A stretch of 41,280 bases of DNA from CAYQVO01 sp964421085 (lineage in GTDB: Bacteria; Bdellovibrionota_C; UBA2361; CAYQVO01). The stretch spans positions 1-41,280 of the forward strand of contig CAYQVO010000035.1 in assembly GCA_964421085.1 (NCBI GenBank). The letters are read 5' to 3'. Within the stretch, counting starts at the first letter, position 1. Each line of letters starts with the position of its first letter. Shown here piece after piece: positions 27,470 through 35,628 of the stretch. Made by a program: the position numbers and the translations under genes. The notes beneath the pieces are model-generated. The model was not told the origin of the DNA. It saw only the letters and a program-made list of their open reading frames with translations, and searched no databases.

Positions 27470-28411
27470 TCAGACAGCGGCAGCCAGGAGCAAATCCCGG
27501 GCGGGAAGGGCCCATTCAGGCCAGAACTCCCGGGGCAGCGTGACGGCGCACGGGGCTTCATTGAATGGATTATGGAACTCAATATGATAGCTCAGAAGCC
27601 TGAGTTCTTCCGCGTGGCGCCCTTCGTAAAAATTGTCACCGGTGACTGGAATTCCTATATAGGCAGCGTGAGTGCGTATCTGATGAGTGCGGCCGGTCAT
27701 CGGCTTTGCTCTGATCAGAAACCTGTCGTGGGCCTCATGAATGAGCGTGAAGATCGTTTTCGCCTCCTTGCCATCATGAGTATCGACTTTTCTCAGGATG
27801 GGGTGAGTATGATCTTTCGCAATGGATGCTTCCACCAGCCTTTCAGTCCACTCGGGCCTGCATCCTGTTTCAAACAGGTAGTACTTCGCCACCCGTCTGT
27901 ATTCGAATGCCTGCTGGAGATGCTTGTTCATCCTCGACGATCTGCTCATTACAAGCATCCCGGCTGTAGACGTATCCAGCCTTGACGGCATGTGCAGTCT
28001 CTGCCTGAAGTGTGACTCCACATAACCTTTGAGGTGTAGATGTCTCTGTTCACGGGAAGGCAGACACGGAAGGCCGGCAGGTTTATAGACAACAGCGACA
28101 TCATCGTCGCTGAAAAGAATCCATGAACTCGAGAAGAGGGGATAGAAATTCATTCTCTTCTCGAAGGGATACTTCGGCTCGAAGTATTCCAGCAGGCAGG
28201 GCACCGGAAGTTCCATATCCGAAGTTTTCATTCTGCCGTTCACGTACACACCGCCCCATTCGAGACGCTCGGGCCATGTGTCTGCATCGATGCAGGGCAG
28301 GGAGATCCTGAGACCATTTAGAAGTGTCCAGGGTTTTACCCTCTCGTCATAATATCGGAAGGTCCAGTGGATGCTGGAGAGTGTCGACTCCAGCCTTTCG
28401 AGATCCGGCAT
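27470..28411 (-). CDS. RluA-family pseudouridine synthase
   Basis: The 313-residue protein has the RluA catalytic block HMPSRLDTSTAGMLVMSRSS, where the Asp of RLD is the nucleophile, and the downstream GRTHQIRTHAAYIGIPVTGD motif. VVYKPAGLP is the usual strand before the active site. The first 100 residues replace a standard S4 domain with an unrelated-looking segment that has a VYVNGRMK piece, so S4-like binding may be retained in diverged form. It converts uridine to pseudouridine in rRNA or tRNA; the target site is not clear. It follows the preceding secreted-protein gene after 6 bp, and the ZIP transporter follows after 13 bp. Its place in a kinase/FHA operon is unexplained and may just reflect shared expression. 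Confidence 0.88.
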   Translation of the reverse strand: MPDLERLESTLSSIHWTFRYYDERVKPWTLLNGLRISLPCIDADTWPERLEWGGVYVNGRMKTSDMELPVPCLLEYFEPKYPFEKRMNFYPLFSSSWILFSDDDVAVVYKPAGLPCLPSREQRHLHLKGYVESHFRQRLHMPSRLDTSTAGMLVMSRSSRMNKHLQQAFEYRRVAKYYLFETGCRPEWTERLVEASIAKDHTHPILRKVDTHDGKEAKTIFTLIHEAHDRFLIRAKPMTGRTHQIRTHAAYIGIPVTGDNFYEGRHAEELRLLSYHIEFHNPFNEAPCAVTLPREFWPEWALPARDLLLAAAV

Positions 28412-28417
28412 CTGTCT

Positions 28418-29110
28418 TTACCTTTTTCCCGCCTCCGGAGAAACGGCGGGTTCGGGCGTTTCTACCGGGGGCGGAGAAGGCTGCCCCTGGAACTGGGAAT
28501 GATAATCCAGATTTCCCAGAGAAATCTCAATTTTTCTCAGTCTCGTCACGAGTTCAACTGCCGGAAGGTCTGCCGCGAATTCCTTCTCATATTTGAATCC
28601 GAAGAGATTCTCGAGTCCCCGGATTTTAACGAGGGCTTCGTCCGTAAGCGCTTCCTCAAGAAGCCTTCGGACCAGTTTCCGCTTTTCCGCGCGGACGGAA
28701 ACAAGCTGCTGCAGTTCGGAAGTTCTGGCCATAAGAACAGGATTGGAATCGCGCTTCACCGGACAGACCGCAAGAGCCCTGACCGCATTGCCTTCCGACT
28801 TGTCCGAAACACGCCGCACTCCGCCATATGCCGCGTTTCCATCAGCAGAAAGCACAAGAGCTGACGCATATGTATCAGCATATACCGGTCCTTCAATGAG
28901 GAAAGTGACAACAACCTGCCTGTCGTTCAGGCGCCGAATGCTCTGCCTGACATCGTCGATCGGATATTCAAACGTCCCGTTTCTTGTGATAAGCAGACCA
29001 ACCGCTGTCTGCGGCTCAAAAGGGGCAGCCACCATAACCTCGACTTTGATTTCCTGCGCAAAGGCTGCCGACACAGTCAGGAGGATTACCAGAGCGGTTA
29101 TAATCTTCAT
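28418..29110 (-). CDS. Secreted protein of unknown function (paralogue B)
   Basis: The 230-residue protein begins with a clear signal peptide (MKIITALVILLTVSAAFAQ) after a GAGG/GGAAG site. Its first domain, about residues 20-105, is rich in short strands and has the order I-x-V-E-V-M-V, then N-G-T-F-E-Y-P, then R-Q-V-V-V-T-F-L-I-E-G-P-V. The second half is helical (SELQQLVSVRAEKRKLVRRLLEEAL) and the C-terminus is proline-rich. The strand-rich part resembles the adjacent secreted gene in pattern, so the two are probably ancient paralogues. I do not recognise a named domain. Position after the membrane-anchored kinase suggests an envelope role, but this is inference. Confidence 0.72.
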   Translation of the reverse strand: MKIITALVILLTVSAAFAQEIKVEVMVAAPFEPQTAVGLLITRNGTFEYPIDDVRQSIRRLNDRQVVVTFLIEGPVYADTYASALVLSADGNAAYGGVRRVSDKSEGNAVRALAVCPVKRDSNPVLMARTSELQQLVSVRAEKRKLVRRLLEEALTDEALVKIRGLENLFGFKYEKEFAADLPAVELVTRLRKIEISLGNLDYHSQFQGQPSPPPVETPEPAVSPEAGKR

Positions 29111-29120
29111 TCTTCCCCCC

Positions 29121-29696
29121 TCAGTTCTTTTCAGATTTCAGTTTTTTGACGATGTTGAGCGACTGATCCAGAAGGTCGATTTCGCGATTGAGATCCTCGC
29201 TCTGAGCAACGAGCTCTCCAACGCCAAGTTCAGGTGAAGGATCTACCGGAACTACCTCGTCACTGCTGTTCTTTGTGAAAATCGGAATGCAGGCGCGTTC
29301 GAGGAAATACTTCTGAGAGACTTCAGCCTTTTTCTCATCGCTCCCGTAGACATAAAACTGGTAAGACATCCTTTCGACCGGCGCGGGTATCTCGGCTGTA
29401 AATACAAGGTTGTCAGCTTCATTGAACGTAGGGTTGGTGAGCGGGACATCCAGAAGATAGCCGTCGAGATTCACGAACGCTCTGATCCGGGTATCGACAC
29501 TCCGGTTCTTCCTGAGCTCCACTGAAAGCTTTACCGGAAAGCCCGGTGGGACCTTCTCAAATACATCCGGCGAGAGCGGCCGGTGTCTAATTGCCTGAAA
29601 CTGTTCCTGAAGGCTCTGTGTCATGCCTGCCTTCGGCATCCAGATAATGAGACAAAGAACCGCCATTACGATCTTCATTCTTCCAGTTACATCCAT
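29121..29696 (-). CDS. Secreted protein of unknown function (paralogue A)
   Basis: The ATG at 29696 follows GAGG at the right distance, giving 191 residues with a signal peptide (MKIVMAVLCLIIW is its hydrophobic core). The mature part has a strand-rich domain with GFPVKLSVELRKN, VNLDGYLLDVPLT and NLVFTAEIPAPVERMSYQFYV. This runs in the same order as the strands of the next gene. The C-terminal 40 residues are helical and acidic-basic mixed (SEDLNREIDLLDQSLNIVKK), likely a short coiled coil. No named family is recognised. It lies 28 bp after the kinase stop and 10 bp before its probable paralogue. Confidence 0.7.
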   Translation of the reverse strand: MDVTGRMKIVMAVLCLIIWMPKAGMTQSLQEQFQAIRHRPLSPDVFEKVPPGFPVKLSVELRKNRSVDTRIRAFVNLDGYLLDVPLTNPTFNEADNLVFTAEIPAPVERMSYQFYVYGSDEKKAEVSQKYFLERACIPIFTKNSSDEVVPVDPSPELGVGELVAQSEDLNREIDLLDQSLNIVKKLKSEKN

Positions 29697-29724
29697 GTAT
29701 TTCCTCACAGCAGCTTTTGTTTTT

Positions 29725-31635
29725 TCACATCCTCGGAGTAAGGGCAAACAATCCGCTCTCATGAGTAACCAAATTGCCGACCTCGCCTTCGATCAAATCC
29801 GGACTCAGCCTTCCGACAGCTTTGAAGTCCAGCACAAAACCGTTTGAAGCGACCCTCAGTGTGTTCGGCTTCTGACTGAGACTGTCAGAAGCGAGAGACA
29901 CCGGCTGTGGTATCCAGCCTTCAACTCCGACGATCACGGTTACAGCGCGCGATCCATCGGAACGAACAATAAAAGTGATCGGAAGTTCCCGTCCGGGAAC
30001 GATGCCGCTTGCCTTTCCCGAGTATATACCGGGCTGAAGCCGGCTGAAATCGAAGGAATCGCCGAATGAACCGCTTATGATCGCATCCCCGAACGACTCC
30101 GCGGCCGTGAGACCGGCCTGCTGAAGAACAGAGTCTTCCGGCGCAGCAGCGTCCTCCGACTGGCGCATCACCCATATGGCAAGAAGGACCAGTGCGGTGA
30201 TGGAAATTAAGACAGTTGAGAAGAAGGAGTTCGGCTGTTTAATTGTCGCCGATTCTGCCGTTTCCGCCCGGTTGTACCGTCTCTCCTCCTGATAGTAATC
30301 CCGGACCGGAGCCTCCTTCTGAGCGGGCCTTTCCCCCGGCTTTGCCTGCTGCACCTCTTCTATATCAGCGTAGCCGTCATCACCCTTCTCCGCATCGTCA
30401 CTGTCGAGCGGCTCGAAATCGTCTTCATCCTCGTCGTAAAAGTCCTCTTCCTCCTCCTCTTCCTGAACCGGCTTCACAGTCGCGGCGGCTTGAGGCGGAA
30501 CCGAAGCTGGATCTCCAGGGGATGGCGCCGCCGCCCGGGAGGGAGATTTTTCAGCTTCGGATTTTACAGGGTCTATTTTGATTTCTGCCGGTTTCTCCGA
30601 AGCCTTCGCACCGGTCATCTGATTAATCGGTATTATCTCGATTTTTGAGCTGCCGGCGGCCGTAGAAGCTGTTGCGGCCGATGAAGATACAGGTGCCGGC
30701 GATACAGATGCCGGCGACACAGGTGCGGCGGGTTTCACCTCTGCAGGTTTCATTTCCGCCGGTTTTGCAGCCGGCGGAGTTTTCTGGACGATCACGGGCT
30801 CCGCCTGTGAAGCATTTTTCAACGCTTTTACGAGATCGCCTGCGGTATCGAACCGATCTGCTGTCCCGTAACTCAGCATCTTCGTTATGGCATTGCAGAG
30901 GTACGGTGGAATGTCCCCGCGGAACTTCGAAAGCTGCTTTGCATGATTATTCTTTCGCGCTTCGAGCTGCTGCGCGAGCGGAACATCGGCAAATGGAGTT
31001 TTTCCGGCGATAATTTCGTAAAAGCAGATGCCGAGAGAGTAGAGGTCGGAGGACGTGCTGAACGGCTTCCCCTCCAGGATTTCAGGCGGAAGATAGTCGA
31101 GCGTGCCGACGCCAAGCTGGGCATCTTCGCTGGCGGGGGATTCGCCCGGCAGCAGTGCGATGCCGAAATCGCCGAGCCGGATCTCATTCTCGCTGAGAAC
31201 GAGAATGTTGTCGGGTTTCACATCGCGATGGATGATCCCAACTTTATGGATATAGTCGAGCGCTTCAGCAGTCTGTGTGAAGAATCGCTCAATAATCCGG
31301 GGAGAAAGATTTCCACGTTGATGGATGTATTTTCTCAGATCTCCCCCGGGGGCAAGCTCCATCGAAAGATAAGACACGTCTCCAATGGTGTGGAAGTCAT
31401 CAAGCCTGACGACGAAGCGGTGATTGCATGAAACCATTGCAAGCGCTTCTTTGCGGAGCCGCTCGCTGTTGGGGATACCTCCTTTCCTGTTGACGAGAAC
31501 TTTGAGGGCAACTTCAGGGCCGCCTTCGATTACATTTCTGGCCTGATACACAACACTTTGCGAACCTCTGCCAATGATCGAGAGGATCTCATACCTGTCG
31601 TCAAATATTTTTCTCTTCTTATTTGCGACGCCCAT
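29725..31635 (-). CDS. Membrane-anchored Hanks-type Ser/Thr protein kinase
   Basis: The 636-residue protein has a complete bacterial Hanks kinase domain in its first 280 residues: GRGSQSVVYQA (P-loop), VALKVLV with the ATP-anchoring Lys, HRDVKPDN with catalytic Asp138, DFGIA, and YLPPEIL in place of the APE motif. A low-complexity Ala/Pro/Lys stretch and a very acidic block (EEEEEEDFYDEDEDD) follow, then one membrane helix near 467-487 and an extracytoplasmic C-terminal domain of about 150 residues. Its start overlaps the end of the FHA gene by 17 bp. Such kinases phosphorylate FHA proteins and envelope-related targets; the paired FHA protein is the obvious candidate. The C-terminal domain may sense an extracytoplasmic signal but is not a PASTA repeat. 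Confidence 0.92.
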   Translation of the reverse strand: MGVANKKRKIFDDRYEILSIIGRGSQSVVYQARNVIEGGPEVALKVLVNRKGGIPNSERLRKEALAMVSCNHRFVVRLDDFHTIGDVSYLSMELAPGGDLRKYIHQRGNLSPRIIERFFTQTAEALDYIHKVGIIHRDVKPDNILVLSENEIRLGDFGIALLPGESPASEDAQLGVGTLDYLPPEILEGKPFSTSSDLYSLGICFYEIIAGKTPFADVPLAQQLEARKNNHAKQLSKFRGDIPPYLCNAITKMLSYGTADRFDTAGDLVKALKNASQAEPVIVQKTPPAAKPAEMKPAEVKPAAPVSPASVSPAPVSSSAATASTAAGSSKIEIIPINQMTGAKASEKPAEIKIDPVKSEAEKSPSRAAAPSPGDPASVPPQAAATVKPVQEEEEEEDFYDEDEDDFEPLDSDDAEKGDDGYADIEEVQQAKPGERPAQKEAPVRDYYQEERRYNRAETAESATIKQPNSFFSTVLISITALVLLAIWVMRQSEDAAAPEDSVLQQAGLTAAESFGDAIISGSFGDSFDFSRLQPGIYSGKASGIVPGRELPITFIVRSDGSRAVTVIVGVEGWIPQPVSLASDSLSQKPNTLRVASNGFVLDFKAVGRLSPDLIEGEVGNLVTHESGLFALTPRM

Positions 31636-32044
31636 TGATGATACAAACCTGGAAACGAATGTTTTCCCCAACCCGGATCCAGTCGCCGTGTTCGAGCTGC
31701 ACGACGCCGTTGACTTTCGTCTCATCCTCCGAAGCAGCCTTCGTTATGAAGGTGCCATGATCGGAAAATATGTCCTGGATGAAGATCTGGTGTTTTGCAT
31801 CCGCAAGCACGGCAACGTGAACGGAAGAAACCGTATCATCTTTGAGCACGATGCCATTTGCGCCTGTCGCCGCATTTCTGTCGGAGGGAACGATGGCAGC
31901 ACCTATGAAGGCGCGTCCGGTTCTGATCTCGAATGCTGCACCATCGCTGTCGAGCCCGTAGGATACAAGCCAGCCGACGAGGCGGCGCGGTTGCGAAGCC
32001 TCGGCAATGTGAATGTCGCGTGCAGCGTTGGAGTCCCTTGTCAT
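31619..32044 (-). CDS. FHA-domain protein
   Basis: The 141-residue protein has a single forkhead-associated domain: GRAFIGA, the SSVHV turn (the usual S-R-x-H is altered here), KHQIFIQDIFSDHGTFIT, and KVNGVVQLEHGDWIRVGENIRF at the C-terminus. FHA domains bind phosphothreonine peptides, and a matching kinase follows immediately with a 17-bp overlap. The start has CCGGAG at a workable distance. The conserved Arg that contacts phosphate is not evident in the expected place, so binding may be weakened or use another residue. It is the first gene of the six-gene operon that runs to the ZIP transporter. Confidence 0.85.
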   Translation of the reverse strand: MTRDSNAARDIHIAEASQPRRLVGWLVSYGLDSDGAAFEIRTGRAFIGAAIVPSDRNAATGANGIVLKDDTVSSVHVAVLADAKHQIFIQDIFSDHGTFITKAASEDETKVNGVVQLEHGDWIRVGENIRFQVCIINGRRK

Positions 32045-32690
32045 AATCTAAATCTCCGGAAAAGCTGTAAAATCTGAAAAAAGAACAAGGAGTGAGTAAG
32101 GCGCAAACGATGTTAGTCTACTGGCACACAAAGGTAAAGCAGAGGCAAAAACATCGCTTTCAATTGCCCATGCCCGGCCACGATGAGCGCGGCCCTCCAT
32201 TTCCTCAATGTTATTTATCAGAAAATGGGTCAACACTCCAAACCTCTTCTTTCAGTCTGAGTCTTCGGCTGATTATAAAAATCCACCTTGGTCTCTCTAG
32301 ATACCTATTCGGTGAGGACCATCGGTCCGTTACACCTTTTCGTCTACGGAATTTTGGGATTTGACCAGGAAATTACGTGATGGATCGGCAGTTTCCGGCC
32401 TGAACGGGGAAAGTTGTGTCTCCTGTGGTTGCACCAGGGTCCTTCACCGGCCGGCTTCTGCTTCTTCCGGCAAATGGCTGAAAACACTGCCGGGACCCGT
32501 GGTTCAGGCGTCAGAGCGCAACTGCCTTCCAATCGGCCTCCGGGGACAAATCCAGAGTGAATTTCTAATCCAGCATGTAAAGCCCGCCTCGGGTTGCCGC
32601 AATCAGCTTCCCTTTCCGGATTAACATTTCATTCACCGTTGCAGAAAGCTCGACTGAATTTTCCCGGCTTCGGCCCCCATTTGTGCTGTG
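32045..32690. other. Intergenic stretch upstream of the FHA operon and glycosyltransferase
   Basis: No gene is supported over about 650 bp. Short frames on both strands have no family features. It contains a small GGACC-ATC-GGTCC stem near 32317-32329. The promoter of the FHA operon should lie near 32050-32110, but no clear -35/-10 pair stands out. Confidence 0.55.
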
Positions 32691-32960
32691 ATGAAGATAT
32701 CGATCGCATGCAATGTACATCTCGTCGCGTGTTATCATTCAACATCGCCTGATTCCTGTCCATACCGCATGGTTCGTGCCGAAATTCCGGAAGGGTATGC
32801 AGGCGAAGTATCGCTCTCTTGTCGCAGCCTGTTTAGATCTGTAAAGTACCAACTTATGGCATTCATCTTCGAACCTGCGGAAATCCGCGTTTCCCCGATT
32901 GCACCAGGCTCGAAAACCGCGAAAGTGGAAATTGCGGGAGGCGCAGGCGGACATGGATGA
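32691..32960 (+). CDS. Small hypothetical ORF coupled to the glycosyltransferase
   Basis: The 89-codon frame starts ATG at 32691 and its stop overlaps the next start in ATGGATGA, a layout common for translationally coupled genes. Its beginning (KISIACNVHLVACYHSTSPD, then SCPYRMVRAE) vaguely recalls the first strand of GT-B glycosyltransferases. No good ribosome site precedes it. It may be a real small gene, a degraded glycosyltransferase start, or chance. Confidence 0.3.
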   Translation: MKISIACNVHLVACYHSTSPDSCPYRMVRAEIPEGYAGEVSLSCRSLFRSVKYQLMAFIFEPAEIRVSPIAPGSKTAKVEIAGGAGGHG

Positions 32961-35456
32961 TCTGAGGGGCATCAGGATTACCTCCTTCTTTCCATGGTAT
33001 CATTTCGAGGTTACTGGAGGATGGAAAAGATTTTCATCTTTCATAAAGTTCCTGGCGAGTTCAGGTGCTGAAGTGACCGTGCCAATCGGCTTTCCGTCGA
33101 TGGACATGGACATCGGCAATATACGCTTCAGATATTTCGAGAAGGTAAACTTCATCCACGACACCCCGCAGATCCAGGCAGGAATCTCTTTGCTCAGGGG
33201 CCAGGAGGGATTCGAGCAGTGTTCGAATAACGAACTGGAGATGATGCTGTTTATGGAGCCGTCTTCGCATACTTCGGCTCAGGAATATTTGAAATGGGCA
33301 TCTGATCACATAGCAGCTTCCGATGTAGTCACGGTCTACCACACTTTTATACTCGCCTACATCGCCNNNNNNNNNNCACAACAAACCAATCCTCGCTACG
33401 GCGCATGACAATCTCGCCGATCTTCATGGGAGTACTCCCCTTGGGCGCCACATCATTCATGATGCGGAAATCAAAGCCCTGAAGCGGGCCGCCTCTGTGT
33501 TCACAGTGTCGGACGAGGAAAGCAGGTTTTTTAAAGCGCACGGCATTCCAAATCAACCTGTGGTGAACAGCGGCGATGCGGCAAGACTCCGGCCGACGAT
33601 TCAGCGCAGGTTGATTTGGAATGCCGNNNNNNNNNNAGCGCGCGGAGAGAGAGAGAATATTAGGACCTGTCGGCCTTGGTTCGGCGCGATTTTGCCTGTT
33701 TGTCGGGAGTGGCCAGGGGCCAAATCGTGAAGCCGCTGAGAACTGCAAGGCGATCGCGAAATCTCTCCCGGAATCAATCGTGGTTGTTGCTGGAGGTTGC
33801 CACCCACCGGTGGTTGAAGGAAACTTTGCCGCGCTTGGGTATGTAAAAGAGGAGATGCTGGATGCCTTATACCGGGCGGCCGATTGTATCATCATTCCGC
33901 TCACTTCAGGCGGCGGCTCCTCGTTGAAATTCTTCGATGCAATGGCCTACGGCAGAGCAACAGTTACTACCGACGTGGGCTGCCGGGGACACGCCATAAC
34001 AGACGGACAAGAAGCAGTGGTTTTCTCCTCGCCTGCCGGAATTCCGGGCGCAGTGCGGAAAATTCTGCAGGACGAAGGTTATCGAAAGCAGCTGGAAGAA
34101 AGCGCAAGACAATACGGTCTCTCTCTTGATTATAGAAGGCTCTTCGTCCCCTATATAAATGCGATTCGAAATTTATGCGGCAAACCTCCGGCGCCCGCTC
34201 CGTCCGCGCCGGCTCTTCGGCGGCCTGTGGTGGTAGCAGATAACAATTTAAGAGACACGATAGGACATCATTTCCAATATGCGCAGGCCGTGGCTGACGC
34301 CGCAATACAGGCACAATCCTCATGCACCATCCTGGCGCACCGGGCAGTCGATTTGAAAATCGGCGGAAATGTCCATATCGTGCCGGCCTTCAGCCGAGGT
34401 TATCATGAGGAACTCGCCGGCAATCCCTATCCTCCGGACTGGGGACAGCTCCGAGGTCTGTACGATTTCCTGGGAGCGAATCAGCAGACCTTCGCTGAGA
34501 TTCTGGCGCAGGGGAAATACCTGGATTCGGAGGCTGTCGTCTTCTTCGTGAATGCGGGGTTCCGCGAGCTCACGGGCATCGCCCTTCTTCTCAAGCATAT
34601 CCCTTTTCTTTGTCTGCCTCGTTTCGTGCCGGTGCTTCGATATCCACTGCATGTTCCGGCTGGTGAGGGTGCGAATAGACGATTGTTCCGCGACGAACAG
34701 ATGGCCCACTGGTATCGGGCTGCATTCGAGACGCTTGAACAAGTGGTCGGCGCCAAAGGAGCAGGAAACCTGATGCTTGCAACAGATAGTGACAGGCTTG
34801 CGAGAGAATACGGAGAGTTGACGAAACTCCCCATTCATACTCTGCCCATCCCGCATATTCCCGGAAAATGCAGGGAAACATCCGGCAGAAGGGAGGGAAG
34901 AATCAGATTCGGTCTCCTTGGCGACAGTCGCGAGGAAAAGGGATTCGCTCTTGTGCCCGGAATGGTTGAAAGAGCGCTTAAGACATATGGATCCGCCGGC
35001 ATAGAGTTCATTATACACGCGTACATCAGCCATCCGTTTCATCAGAAAATGGAGCAGTATATAAACTGCCTTCGTTGCTTTGATCGCGCTTCAGTGCGAC
35101 TGGTAGAACGGCCCCTCTCCCCCTCTGAATATGAGGATCTTCTGGCCGAATTAGACGTCGTTGTTCTGCCTTATGACTCTCTGACCTACTACTCGAGAAC
35201 CTCGGGTCCGTTCGTCGAAGCCATCTGCTCTGGAAAACCTGTCGTATGCCCACGGGACACATGGATGGAGGATCAGCTTGGAAATTCCCTGGCAGGACTG
35301 GTGGTATCTGGAACGTCTCCAGAGGATTGGGGAGATGCGATTGTCGAAATGGCAAAGCGCTTTCCGGAGTATCGGGAAAAGGCGGTTGTGTTTTCTGAGT
35401 CGTACTCACGATTCCACAATCCTCGCAGCTTTCTCGAACATATACTGGATGCGTGA
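32953..35456 (+). CDS. Tandem GT-B glycosyltransferase (two GT4-like domains), interrupted by two scaffold gaps
   Basis: The frame starts at the ATG at 32953 and reads across two 10-N gaps, changing frame at each because gap lengths are unknown. The first half has WYHFEVTGGWKRFSSFI, then TVSDEESRFFKAHG, LFVGSGQGPNREAAE and the nucleotide-sugar site LYRAADCIIIPLTSGGGSSLKFFDAMAYGRATVTTDVG, typical of GT4 glycosyltransferases. The second half restarts with a new N-terminal domain (VVVADNNLRDTIGHHFQYA) and ends with a second donor site (LAELDVVVLPYDSLTYYSRTSGPFVEAICSGKPVV). The two halves are thus fused GT-B units, each able to add one sugar. No membrane segment is visible. It probably builds a surface glycan or glycosylates an envelope protein. 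Whether the gaps hide any real stop cannot be said. Confidence 0.75.
33367..33376. other. Scaffold gap (10 N) inside the glycosyltransferase
   Basis: The reading frame changes across this run, which is explained if the gap size is a fixed placeholder. Confidence 0.99.
33541..33636. repeat. Exact 20-bp inverted repeat ending at a scaffold gap (probable assembly artefact)
   Basis: CGGCATTCCAAATCAACCTG at 33541-33560 is the exact reverse complement of CAGGTTGATTTGGAATGCCG at 33607-33626, which directly abuts the N run at 33627-33636. In the coding frame the second copy makes unlikely glycosyltransferase sequence, so the end of this 250-bp contig is probably a local mis-join. Confidence 0.8.
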
Positions 35457-35535
35457 AAAGATTTAAACGTCTTCCTGAAGGCTGTTCGCCAGGACGTTTT
35501 TCGGGAGGCTGCTCCAAAAGGCAGTGTCAAAACGC

Positions 35536-35560
35536 TCCGAAAAAAGGGGCCTTTTTCGGA
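35536..35560. terminator. Hairpin after the glycosyltransferase gene
   Basis: TCCGAAAAA pairs with TTTTTCGGA, extended by GG-CC, giving a strong stem about 80 bp after the glycosyltransferase stop. The stem itself carries A and T runs, so it could end transcription in either direction. There is no separate U tract, so this is a moderate call. Confidence 0.5.
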
Positions 35561-35628
35561 CTGGAAATGACAGTGTTGCCTGGCATCCCTGTACCATGTA
35601 GATCCATTGGTGGGACCGCGCATTGTTT

